The translations under genes were made by a program, and so were the position numbers. 64,000 bases of DNA from Agrobacterium larrymoorei (GTDB taxonomy: Bacteria > Pseudomonadota > Alphaproteobacteria > Rhizobiales > Rhizobiaceae), in the NCBI RefSeq assembly GCF_013322225.1, contig NZ_JAAMFB010000019.1, positions 124,001 through 188,000 of the forward strand, written 5' to 3'. Of the stretch, positions 1 through 7,478 are shown in pieces (positions within the stretch are counted from its first letter, which is position 1; each line of letters begins with the position of its first letter). The notes under the pieces were generated by a model. The model was given only the letters and a program-made list of their open reading frames with translations, made no database searches and was not told the DNA's origin.

Positions 1-1135
1 TGAGCACGACACCGACAGGTGGCGTGATGAGACCAATGGCGTTGTTCATGATGAACAGCACGCCAAAATAGACCGGATCGATACCCGCCTGCTTGACGAT
101 CGGCATCAGAACCGGCGTCAGGATCAAGATGGTCGGCGTCAGGTCGAGTGCGGTACCGACGATGAAGACGAGAACCATCATTGCGACCATCAACAGCATC
201 GGACGGTCGATCAGAGGTTCGATGTAGCCAGCGACTTCATTCGGAATGTTTGCCGCCGTGATCAGCCATGCGGACACGAGAGCTGCCGCCACAAGGAACA
301 TGATGATCGACGTGCTTTTCGCCGCGCGCAGGAAGACATGCGCAAGGTCGGACGGCTTCAGTTCGCGGTAGATGACCATGCCGACGAAGAGAGCGTAAAC
401 AGCAGCCACGACCGCAGCCTCGGTCGGCGTCATGATACCGGCCTTGATGCCACCGAGAATGATGACGGGCATGCCGAGCGCCCATCCCGCACGGGCGGTC
501 GCCATGAGACGTTCCTTGGCCGAAGCCTTTGGCAGCGGCTTGATATCGTCCTTACGGACAACGATCAGCCAGGCGATGATGAGCGAAGCGCCCATCAGGA
601 TGCCCGGTACTATACCGGCAAGGAAAAGCTGGGTGATCGAGACATTTGCCGCAACACCGAAGACGATGAAGGCCATGGATGGCGGAATGACCGGGGCAAT
701 GATGCCGCCTGCGGCGATCAGACCACCGGAACGCGGAATATTGTAACCGGCCTTCGCCATCATCGGGATCAGGATCGCCGCAAGAGCCGCCGTGTCGGCA
801 GCAGCTGAACCGGAAATACTGGCCATGATGATGGCAGCCACGATGGCAACGATTCCAAGACCGCCGCGAATGTGACCGACCAGTGCAATGGCGAAATCGA
901 TGATTCGGCGCGACAGGCCGCCGGCATTCATCAGTTCGCCCGCCAGAATGAAGAATGGAATGGCAAGCAGCGTAAAGGTGTCAGCGCCGGAAATCATGTT
1001 CTGGGCGATGATCGCCGTGTTGAACATACCCATGTACCACATCAGCACGACGCCGCAGAACATCAGCGCGAATGCAACGGGTACGCCGATGGCCATGGCG
1101 CCCAGAAGAGAGCCGATAAAAACCAGAAGTGTCAT
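1..1135 (-). CDS. dctM: TRAP transporter large permease DctM (partial, C-terminus cut by window edge)
   Basis: Large membrane subunit of a tripartite ATP-independent periplasmic transporter, the ion-coupled channel that takes substrate from a periplasmic binding protein. I translated the minus strand from the ATG at 1135-1133. It reads MTLLVFIGSLLGAMAIGVPV and continues as a string of hydrophobic segments, with typical DctM stretches such as SGSAAADTAAL, PPSMAFIVFG and TPPVGVVL near the left edge. About 378 residues are visible and the family is usually about 425, so some 50 C-terminal residues lie outside. It starts 3 bases after the dctQ stop, so the two are translationally coupled. No binding protein (DctP) gene is visible; it probably follows to the left. 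The substrate cannot be read from this subunit. Confidence 0.9.
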   Translation of the reverse strand, partial: MTLLVFIGSLLGAMAIGVPVAFALMFCGVVLMWYMGMFNTAIIAQNMISGADTFTLLAIPFFILAGELMNAGGLSRRIIDFAIALVGHIRGGLGIVAIVAAIIMASISGSAAADTAALAAILIPMMAKAGYNIPRSGGLIAAGGIIAPVIPPSMAFIVFGVAANVSITQLFLAGIVPGILMGASLIIAWLIVVRKDDIKPLPKASAKERLMATARAGWALGMPVIILGGIKAGIMTPTEAAVVAAVYALFVGMVIYRELKPSDLAHVFLRAAKSTSIIMFLVAAALVSAWLITAANIPNEVAGYIEPLIDRPMLLMVAMMVLVFIVGTALDLTPTILILTPVLMPIVKQAGIDPVYFGVLFIMNNAIGLITPPVGVVL

Positions 1136-1138
1136 GTA

Positions 1139-1669
1139 TCAGCGCTCCGAAAGCTGTTCGATGGTGAGGTTTTCGCCTGCAAAGGCGGCGATTTCCTCTT
1201 CCTTCACCTTGCCGGTCAAAAGCCGGTAGAGCCGTTCAAGCGCGATGATGAACATGATGCCGCCAGTGAACATGCCGATACCGTAGACCCAGATCATCGA
1301 GAGACCGGTAACCGGTGCATGCATGCTGGCATTGATACCGGACTGCTTCCAGGTGCCCCAGAAGAAGATAGCGGAACAGATGAGAATGATGATGTTCGAC
1401 AGGATCATGCAGACGATGCGCATGCGCCGCGACAGGAACATGACGAGCGTTTCGATGCCCATATGGCTATTTTCGCGGAAGGTCACGACGGCACCGATGA
1501 AGGTGATCCACACGAAGAAATAGCGCGCCATTTCCTCGGACACGTTGATGCCGGAGTTCATGGTGTAGCGCATGACGACATTCACGAAGACCATGATCGC
1601 CATACCCGCGAGCAGTGCGATCAGAATGATTTCCAGAATGCGATAAAAGATATTGATTGTTTTCTGCAT
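1139..1669 (-). CDS. dctQ: TRAP transporter small permease DctQ
   Basis: Small membrane subunit of the TRAP transporter, 176 residues with four hydrophobic segments, the usual DctQ size and topology. I start it at the ATG at 1669-1667 (protein MQKTINIFYRIL), because a strong GGGAGGGG ribosome site lies just upstream; the open frame extends about 36 codons further but into the tail of the preceding gene. The residues SEEMARYFFVW around position 50 are typical of the family. It lies between the fumarylacetoacetase-fold gene (20 bases upstream) and dctM (3 bases downstream), in one minus-strand operon. Confidence 0.9.
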   Translation of the reverse strand: MQKTINIFYRILEIILIALLAGMAIMVFVNVVMRYTMNSGINVSEEMARYFFVWITFIGAVVTFRENSHMGIETLVMFLSRRMRIVCMILSNIIILICSAIFFWGTWKQSGINASMHAPVTGLSMIWVYGIGMFTGGIMFIIALERLYRLLTGKVKEEEIAAFAGENLTIEQLSER

Positions 1670-1689
1670 CGTCCCCTCCCGAGAATGAC

Positions 1690-2850
1690 TTAGAGTAGAC
1701 CTCGTTTTGCGAGGTTGCGCATGAGCGCCGAAGTCCCAAACGTCCATTGCGGGCATTCGGAGGTACTGGCCACCCAATTGATCAGTCGCCCAAGTTTCGG
1801 CGTTGAGATTTCCACACGGTCTCCCTTTGCGTGCGTAAATCCAAGGCCTGGTCCATGCCTGTCCTTCACCGGCGCAAACATGGTGCCGAGGAAGAATATC
1901 GCGCCGTCGGGATACTGGTGATCGCGGTTGAGAAGCTGCGAAACCAGATTTTCCGGGCTGCGGCTGATGGCCTCCATCGGGCTGACACCCGTCATGGTGA
2001 AGCCGTCTTCTCCTTCGACCAGAAGCGAGATTTGCGCCTTCTTCACATCGTCCAACGTGAAGTCTTCGTCGAACAGGCGAATGAACGGACCGATGGCGCA
2101 GGAGGCGTTATTGTCTTTTGCCTTGCTGAGCAGGAGTGCGGAACGACCTTCGAAATCCCGGAGGTTCACGTCGTTGCCGAGCGCAGCACCGACGATACGG
2201 CCATTGGAGGTGACGGCGAGCACGACTTCAGGCTCAGGATTATTCCATTGCGATTTCGGATGAATCCCGATCAACGCACCGCATCCCACCGATGACATGG
2301 GCTGCGCCTTGGAGAAGATTTCAGCGTCAGGGCCAATGCCGACTTCCAGATACTGAGACCAAAGCCCCATCTCCTGAAGAAGCTTTTTGACTTCGGCGGC
2401 TTTCTCCGAGCCCGCCTCCAGACCCTTGAGGCTATCGCCAAGAACCGGCGCCAGTCGCGAGCGGATTTCCTGCGCACGCAGCGGGTCGCCCTTGGCCTGC
2501 TCTTCTATGACACGCTCAAGCATGCTGTCGGCAAAAGTCACGCCCGCCGCCTTCACCGCCTGGATGTCGTTCGGCGCGAGAAGCTCGCCCGCAGATTCAT
2601 CCAGAAACGCATCCAAGGTACCAAGCGCGACGAAGCTCGAGACGGAGGCCAGGCGCTCAACGAGATCCTGCTGTTCGAGAATTTCGGAGACAGTAGGCGC
2701 AAGTTTTGAGAGATCGTAGAGAACGCCGTCCTTGAGGATGACAGGACATGGGCCGTCTTCCGACTTTGACCAGACACGACCGATCAAGAGTGCATCTTGA
2801 TGATCATCAGGCAAAATCGATGATGCGTCGACGGTTCTGGCAGCAGCCAT
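1690..2850 (-). CDS. fumarylacetoacetate hydrolase (FAH) family protein, possible 2-keto-3-deoxy-sugar-acid dehydratase
   Basis: A 386-residue FAH-fold protein. The C-terminal half has the expected metal ligands: E206-P-E208 in NNPEPEVVL and an Asp in GNDVNLRDFEGR (about 225-236). Members of about this length include the XylX/AraD1-type enzymes that dehydrate 2-keto-3-deoxypentonates to alpha-ketoglutarate semialdehyde. The semialdehyde-dehydrogenase-type gene at 7479-8912 fits that role. The family also contains hydrolases and decarboxylases, so the reaction is inferred from context. It sits in the minus-strand operon before dctQM, with a perfect palindrome 57-75 bases upstream that is probably the GntR operator, so it may have its own regulated promoter. 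A good ribosome site (AGGAGGAG) precedes the ATG. Confidence 0.8.
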   Translation of the reverse strand: MAAARTVDASSILPDDHQDALLIGRVWSKSEDGPCPVILKDGVLYDLSKLAPTVSEILEQQDLVERLASVSSFVALGTLDAFLDESAGELLAPNDIQAVKAAGVTFADSMLERVIEEQAKGDPLRAQEIRSRLAPVLGDSLKGLEAGSEKAAEVKKLLQEMGLWSQYLEVGIGPDAEIFSKAQPMSSVGCGALIGIHPKSQWNNPEPEVVLAVTSNGRIVGAALGNDVNLRDFEGRSALLLSKAKDNNASCAIGPFIRLFDEDFTLDDVKKAQISLLVEGEDGFTMTGVSPMEAISRSPENLVSQLLNRDHQYPDGAIFFLGTMFAPVKDRHGPGLGFTHAKGDRVEISTPKLGRLINWVASTSECPQWTFGTSALMRNLAKRGLL

Positions 2851-2906
2851 GTCTTACTCCTCCTCCTGGCACTCTCCCGACAATCGCCACCTCCGCAATT
2901 GCCATA

Positions 2907-2925
2907 TTGTCTGAATATCAGACAA
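2907..2925. promoter_or_regulatory. palindromic operator candidate for the GntR/FCD regulator
   Basis: TTGTCTGA-ATA-TCAGACAA: two 8-base arms in perfect inverted repeat around a 3-base centre, between the gntR stop and the start of the FAH-family gene. The TNGTN...NACNA form is usual for FadR-subfamily GntR operators. The 12-mer TATCAGACAACC inside and beside it (2916-2927) recurs at 5331-5342 in the divergent promoter region, which links both arms of the island. The regulator assignment is inference from proximity and operator style. Confidence 0.6.
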
Positions 2926-3039
2926 CCTGAGTATGTTCATCTCATAATCTGCGTCGCTGGAATAGTCCAGTCTTACCCTTTGATTTCAATGGGGACGGCT
3001 GCAACCCATAATCAAGCTTCGGTGAAGATGAAGTCTGAT

Positions 3040-3759
3040 TTACTCATAGGTTTCAACTTCAAGATTAACTCTTCGCGCTGCGCCCAACAAATGTGCGCGC
3101 ATGGCTTGGCGCGCGGCTACAGCATCGCCCTTTGCAACGGCTTCGTATATCGCCACATGTTCGGCGATGGTAACATCCAGAATTTCCCCAAACACTGCGC
3201 GGGAGAAAGCGATATTGATCGCCGAGCTTATCCGCTCTGCGATGAAACCGAGGAACATCAGAAAGTAGTCGTTCTGCGTGGCTTCAGCCAATGTGCGATG
3301 AAAATCGAGATCAGCGGCAACGCCATCCTTTTCCCATTCCGGCGTGTTTCGCATACGCTCCAGTGCCGCTTGCAGCTTTTTCAACTGGGCGGGTGAGCGA
3401 TGAACCGCGGCAAGGCCCGCAGCCTCGATTTCAAGCGGCATGCGGAGTTGGAACAGATTACGGAAGTTATCGGGATCGTTGAGCTTGGAACGCTCGACCC
3501 GGATAGAAACGCGCTGGCGCGGATCAGTTACGAAAGCACCCACGCCCTGCCGCGTTTCCACGACACCCTCGTTTCGCAGTTGCGCGATTGCCTCGCGAAT
3601 GACCGAGCGGCTGACACCGAAAGTCTTGGACAGGACATGTTCCGTCGGCAGCTTGTCACCGGGCGCAAGCTTGGCGTCATGAATTTCACGCGCAATCTCA
3701 GCCGCAATCCTTCCCGGCAGATGATCGTTACGATGTATCTGGTTGAATTCCAGCGTCAT
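3040..3759 (-). CDS. GntR family transcriptional regulator, FadR/FCD subfamily
   Basis: A 239-residue regulator. The N-terminal winged helix (about residues 10-76) contains PGDKLPTEHVLSKTFGVSRS and SVIREAIAQL, followed by the GVGAFV wing. The C-terminal FCD domain (about 98-222) carries the usual metal-binding residues D150-L-D152-F-H154, H201 and H223, so it probably senses a small carboxylate through a bound metal. I start at the ATG at 3759-3757, with GGGGG upstream, rather than 13 codons earlier. It lies between the FAD dehydrogenase and FAH-family genes on the same strand and most likely controls this island, through the palindrome at 2907-2925 and the related site at 5331-5342. Whether it represses or activates cannot be told; most relatives are repressors released by substrate. 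Confidence 0.92.
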   Translation of the reverse strand: MTLEFNQIHRNDHLPGRIAAEIAREIHDAKLAPGDKLPTEHVLSKTFGVSRSVIREAIAQLRNEGVVETRQGVGAFVTDPRQRVSIRVERSKLNDPDNFRNLFQLRMPLEIEAAGLAAVHRSPAQLKKLQAALERMRNTPEWEKDGVAADLDFHRTLAEATQNDYFLMFLGFIAERISSAINIAFSRAVFGEILDVTIAEHVAIYEAVAKGDAVAARQAMRAHLLGAARRVNLEVETYE

Positions 3760-3773
3760 GATGCCCCCAATGA

Positions 3774-3803
3774 TAGAGATGCGCCTGATCGCCCGCATCT
3801 CTA
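3774..3803. repeat. inverted repeat between the FAD dehydrogenase and gntR genes
   Basis: TAGAGATGCG (3774-3783) and its exact complement CGCATCTCTA (3794-3803), 10-base arms with a 10-base loop. It lies in the 50-base gap between the FAD dehydrogenase stop and the gntR start, just ahead of the gntR ribosome site. There is no T run, so it is not an ordinary terminator; an mRNA stabilising or processing hairpin or an operator are the options. Confidence 0.5.
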
Positions 3804-3809
3804 CTTGAT

Positions 3810-5255
3810 CTAGCTAACGGTTTGCACACTGATCTGGCAACCGGGATTCATCCTAAGCCCCGGGTCGAAAGCCTTTTTCAATCCGAGAATCATCTGCCTT
3901 TGAACGTCCGTCAGACGTGCTTCGAAATCGTCGCGCTTGAGGCGACCAATACCGTGTTCGGCGCTGATGCTTCCGGCGTAGCGGTCCAGCACGTCGTTCA
4001 CGATTACCTTCGATTTGTAGATATAGGCGTCGCGCTGTTCACGCGTGCCGCCGTTCGGCGGCAGGACGTTCAGATGCACATTGCCATCTCCGACGTGGCC
4101 GTAGGAAACGGCCAGACATTCCGGTAGCCTGGATGCGAGTTCGGCTTCGGCTTCGGCAACAAATTCGGCAAGCTTGGAAAGCGGTACGGAAATATCCGTG
4201 CGCATATGCGAACCACGCAACGCCTGCCCCTCATTCATGCCTTCGCGAAAAAGCCAAAGCGACCGGGCTTGAGCCTGGGACGAAGCAATAACGCCATCCA
4301 GCACCAACCCCTCCTCCATCACGCCTTCGAGGAAACGCCCCATGAGATCGGCAGTATCGACCAGACCGGAGCCCGAAATCTCCATCAGCACATAGGCGGG
4401 ATAGTCCGCTGCAATCGGCATTTTCAGATCGGCAATAGCTTCCATGGCAAGGGTAAAGGCAACGGGGGGCATGAACTCGAAGGCCGACATCAGGTCGCAG
4501 CAGTCGCGGCGCGCGCGCCGGTAGAGCTTGATCGCATCATCCAGCGAATTCAAACCGAGCAGCGCCGTTTCGACATGCTCGGGGTTCGGGTAGAGCTTGA
4601 CCGATACCGCCGTGATGATGCCGAGCGTGCCTTCCGCGCCGATAAAAAGCTGCTTCAGATCGATGCCCCGATTGTCCTTGCGCAATGTTGAAAGACCATT
4701 CCAGATCGTCCCATCCGGCAGAACGACTTCAAGCCCCAGCACCAGTTCGCGCGTCATGCCGTAGCGCAAAACATTGATGCCTCCTGCATTGGTAGACACA
4801 TTACCGCCGATACGGCAGGAACCCTGAGCGCCGAGCGATAGCGGGAAGAACATGCCCTGTTCCTGCACCTTGTCCTTGAACTCGGAAAGAACACAGCCCG
4901 CTTCCACGACGGCGGAAAAATCATCCGCATCGATTGCCCGCACTGCGTTCATACGCTCGAGGCTGATAATGACCTGCCTTGTCGGAGCATCAGGGATGCC
5001 GCCCAGGACGAGGCCGGTATTTCCTCCTTGCGGGATGATCGAAAGCTTCAGCTCAGCGCAAGCCCGCACGGCAGCGGACACTTCTACGACCGAGCGAGGA
5101 CGAAGAACCGCAACCGCCGTGGTGACAACATCACCATGCCAGTCGCGGCAGTAGCGCACCATATCTTCGTCATCGGTCATCACCATTGCAGCACCGAGAT
5201 ATTTTCTCAGCGAAAGCCGCAGACCTTCCAATAAACTCTCCGCCACGTCAGGCAT
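3810..5255 (-). CDS. FAD-binding oxidoreductase, D-2-hydroxyacid dehydrogenase type (GlcD/D2HGDH-like)
   Basis: A 481-residue cytoplasmic flavoprotein of the PCMH/FAD-oxidase-C class that oxidises a D-2-hydroxy acid to the 2-oxo acid. The FAD domain (about 50-230) has PQGGNTGLVLGG, SLGAQGSCRIGGNVSTNAGG and GAEGTLGIITAV. The C-terminal cap has SYGHVGDGNVHLNV and the SAEHGIGRLK histidine motif. The length fits D-2-hydroxyglutarate or D-lactate dehydrogenases of the single-subunit type; no GlcE or GlcF partner is nearby. It is first in the minus-strand arm and is transcribed divergently from the DenD-like gene across a 161-base gap. Within the island it may oxidise a hydroxy acid intermediate; the exact substrate is unknown. 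Confidence 0.88.
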   Translation of the reverse strand: MPDVAESLLEGLRLSLRKYLGAAMVMTDDEDMVRYCRDWHGDVVTTAVAVLRPRSVVEVSAAVRACAELKLSIIPQGGNTGLVLGGIPDAPTRQVIISLERMNAVRAIDADDFSAVVEAGCVLSEFKDKVQEQGMFFPLSLGAQGSCRIGGNVSTNAGGINVLRYGMTRELVLGLEVVLPDGTIWNGLSTLRKDNRGIDLKQLFIGAEGTLGIITAVSVKLYPNPEHVETALLGLNSLDDAIKLYRRARRDCCDLMSAFEFMPPVAFTLAMEAIADLKMPIAADYPAYVLMEISGSGLVDTADLMGRFLEGVMEEGLVLDGVIASSQAQARSLWLFREGMNEGQALRGSHMRTDISVPLSKLAEFVAEAEAELASRLPECLAVSYGHVGDGNVHLNVLPPNGGTREQRDAYIYKSKVIVNDVLDRYAGSISAEHGIGRLKRDDFEARLTDVQRQMILGLKKAFDPGLRMNPGCQISVQTVS

Positions 5256-5330
5256 GCCGCCCCTCTCTACTCTGAAGCGAACTTCATCATCTCTTTTGAA
5301 AAAACTGTTTCAACGGAGACGATATAAGGT

Positions 5331-5342
5331 TATCAGACAACC
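5331..5342. promoter_or_regulatory. second copy of the operator 12-mer in the divergent promoter region
   Basis: TATCAGACAACC here is identical to bases 2916-2927, which contain the right arm of the palindrome upstream of the FAH-family gene. The left arm is poorly conserved (about 3 of 8 bases), so this is a half-site. It lies in the 161-base space between the divergent FAD dehydrogenase and DenD-like genes, where a shared regulator would be expected to act. Confidence 0.45.
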
Positions 5343-5416
5343 CTACAAGATAAAACTTGATCCGAGCGTTTTTGGCGGTCCAGTTTTCCTACCATCACGG
5401 AAGCGGAGGAATACGC

Positions 5417-6403
5417 ATGCATATCGCAATCATCGGCGCAGCTGGCATGGTTGGGCGCAAATTGACCCAAAAGCTTGTGAAAGATGGCGGTCTTAATGGG
5501 CTCAGCATTGAAAAATTCACGCTGATCGACATTTTTGAGCCGGAACGTCCCGAAGGCTTTTCAGGTACGGTCGATGCACGCGCTGCTGATCTTTCGGCCC
5601 CCGGTGAAGCGGAAAAGCTGGTAAGCGGACGCCCGGATGTCATTTTTCATCTGGCCGCTATCGTCTCTGGAGAAGCGGAGCTGGATTTCGACAAGGGATA
5701 TCGCATCAATCTGGATGGTACCCGCTATCTCTTTGATGCGATTCGTCTGGCGCATGATCAGGATGGCTATACGCCCCGCGTGGTCTTTACCTCGTCGATC
5801 GCCGTGTTCGGCGCACCGCTGCCTTACCCTATCCCGGACGAATTCCATACCACGCCGCTCACCAGTTATGGCACGCAGAAGGCGATCTGCGAATTGCTGC
5901 TGTCAGATTACAGCCGCCGCGGTTTCTTCGGAGGCATCGGCATTCGCCTGCCCACCATCTGTATTCGCCCCGGCAAGCCAAATGCCGCAGCGTCCGGCTT
6001 TTTCTCCAATATTCTGCGCGAACCGCTGGTCGGCCAGGAAGCAGTCTTGCCAGTGCCAGAAAGCATTCGCCACTGGCATACCTCGCCGCGTTCCGCGGTT
6101 GGCTTCCTTTTGCACGGCGCGACGATCGACATGGAAAAAGTCGGCCCGCGTCGCAATCTTTCCATGCCTGGCCTGAGCGCAACCGTTGGCGAGCAGATCG
6201 AAGCTCTTCGCAAAGTCGCTGGAGACAAGGCAGTGTCGCTGATCCGCCGCGAGCCGAACGAAATGATCATGCGCATGTGCGAAGGCTGGGCTCCGGGCTT
6301 TGAAGCCAAACGCGCCCGAGACCTCGGCTTTACATCGGAAAGCTCATTCGAAGATATTATCAAGGTTCATATCGAGGATGAATTGGGAGGTTCGCTGAAA
6401 TGA
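5417..6403 (+). CDS. denD: NAD-dependent epimerase/dehydratase family dehydrogenase, D-erythronate dehydrogenase (DenD)-like
   Basis: A 328-residue extended short-chain dehydrogenase. The N-terminal IAIIGAAGMVGRKL is the GxxGxxG NAD loop (G7, G10, G13). The catalytic parts are VVFTSSIAVFG (serines 126-127) and SYGTQK with Y151 and K155. The overall form, including FHLAAIVSGEAE and GIRLPTICIRPG, is that of DenD, which oxidises D-erythronate at C2 as the first step of C4 sugar-acid breakdown. The OtnK kinase and OtnC aldolase that normally follow are not in this window, so a different hydroxy acid is possible and the symbol is provisional. The start at 5417 follows GCGGAGGA. It is first in the plus-strand arm and overlaps the next gene by 4 bases (ATGA). 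Confidence 0.78.
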   Translation: MHIAIIGAAGMVGRKLTQKLVKDGGLNGLSIEKFTLIDIFEPERPEGFSGTVDARAADLSAPGEAEKLVSGRPDVIFHLAAIVSGEAELDFDKGYRINLDGTRYLFDAIRLAHDQDGYTPRVVFTSSIAVFGAPLPYPIPDEFHTTPLTSYGTQKAICELLLSDYSRRGFFGGIGIRLPTICIRPGKPNAAASGFFSNILREPLVGQEAVLPVPESIRHWHTSPRSAVGFLLHGATIDMEKVGPRRNLSMPGLSATVGEQIEALRKVAGDKAVSLIRREPNEMIMRMCEGWAPGFEAKRARDLGFTSESSFEDIIKVHIEDELGGSLK

Positions 6404-7299
6404 CCGGATCCGCATCTAAATGGACCATCGCCTTCATTGGAACCGGCCTGATGGGCGGGCCGATGGCGCGTAATCTTCTAAAGGCCGGCTTTGCCGTGCG
6501 GGTCTGGAACCGAAGCACCGAGAAGGCGCAGGCGCTTGTTGCCGATGGAGCGGTGCTCGCCAATTCTCCGGCAGAGGCCGCCCAGGGCGCAGATGTCGTC
6601 ATCACCATGTTGAGCAACGGCAAGGCAGTGGGGGAAGTTTTGTTCGAAATGGGCGTGGCGGCAGCGCTCGGCAAGGGCGCCGTCGTCATCGATAGCAGCT
6701 CTATCGCTCCACCGATTGCACGCGACCACTCGGCAAAACTTGGAGCGCTCGGCGTCCATCACCTGGATGCTCCGGTGTCAGGTGGCGTGCCGGGTGCAAC
6801 GGCCGGAACACTGGCGATCATGGCGGGCGGCGACGAGGCTATCGTCAACAGCCTTGCGGATATTTTCTCCGCGATGGGCAGACTGACCTATGTCGGCCCT
6901 TCCGGTGCGGGGCAACTCTGCAAACTCGCCAACCAGCAGATCGTCGCGATCACAATCGGGGCCGTGGCTGAAGCCATGATGCTGGTCGAAGCAGGAGGGG
7001 CATCGCGGGAAGGTTTCCGCAACGCCATCCGCGGCGGCTTTGCCGAAAGCCGCATTCTCGAATTGCATGGCGAACGCATGGTCAAGCGCGACTTCGTACC
7101 GGGCGGCCCATCGAAATTCCAACTGAAAGACCTGAATGGCGTATTGGCAACGGCGGAAGATCTGGCACTGACGCTGCCACTCACGCAGCAGGTAACTCGC
7201 GAGTTCGACGACTTCGTCAGCGATGGTGGTGCGGACGTGGATCACAGCGGTATTCTGCTGTATCTCGAGAAGCTGAACAACCGCCAGAAACCGGCATAA
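6400..7299 (+). CDS. NAD(P)-dependent 3-hydroxyisobutyrate dehydrogenase family oxidoreductase (beta-hydroxyacid dehydrogenase)
   Basis: A 299-residue beta-hydroxyacid dehydrogenase. The Rossmann motif IAFIGTGLMGGPMARNL is at about 10-26, the substrate motif DAPVSGG at 123-129 and the catalytic lysine K175 in CKLANQQI. Relatives include 3-hydroxyisobutyrate dehydrogenase, tartronate semialdehyde reductase (GarR/GlxR) and L-threonate dehydrogenase (LtnD); residues alone do not separate these. It overlaps the DenD-like gene by ATGA, so the two dehydrogenases are co-translated and probably act in one pathway. A 173-base gap to the aldehyde dehydrogenase follows, without an evident terminator. 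Confidence 0.85.
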   Translation: MTGSASKWTIAFIGTGLMGGPMARNLLKAGFAVRVWNRSTEKAQALVADGAVLANSPAEAAQGADVVITMLSNGKAVGEVLFEMGVAAALGKGAVVIDSSSIAPPIARDHSAKLGALGVHHLDAPVSGGVPGATAGTLAIMAGGDEAIVNSLADIFSAMGRLTYVGPSGAGQLCKLANQQIVAITIGAVAEAMMLVEAGGASREGFRNAIRGGFAESRILELHGERMVKRDFVPGGPSKFQLKDLNGVLATAEDLALTLPLTQQVTREFDDFVSDGGADVDHSGILLYLEKLNNRQKPA

Positions 7300-7478
7300 A
7301 AGATTCTGCCAAACTCGTCGTATGGTGACTTTCGCCAAGACATAATATGACATATGGTCGCCCCGGCTTTGCTGCGCACATTCTCTGCGCAGCGTCATAA
7401 TTCCATGACCGAAAGGTCTTTTCATAAGAAGCGGGGCGGCGCATAGACGTTTGCCTCAGCATCAAAGGGAGCATGTCC

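Noticed and set aside
872-1693. 273-codon plus-strand frame over dctM/dctQ
   Set aside because: Antisense to clear TRAP membrane subunits; the product is Asp/His-rich as expected for the complement of hydrophobic codons.
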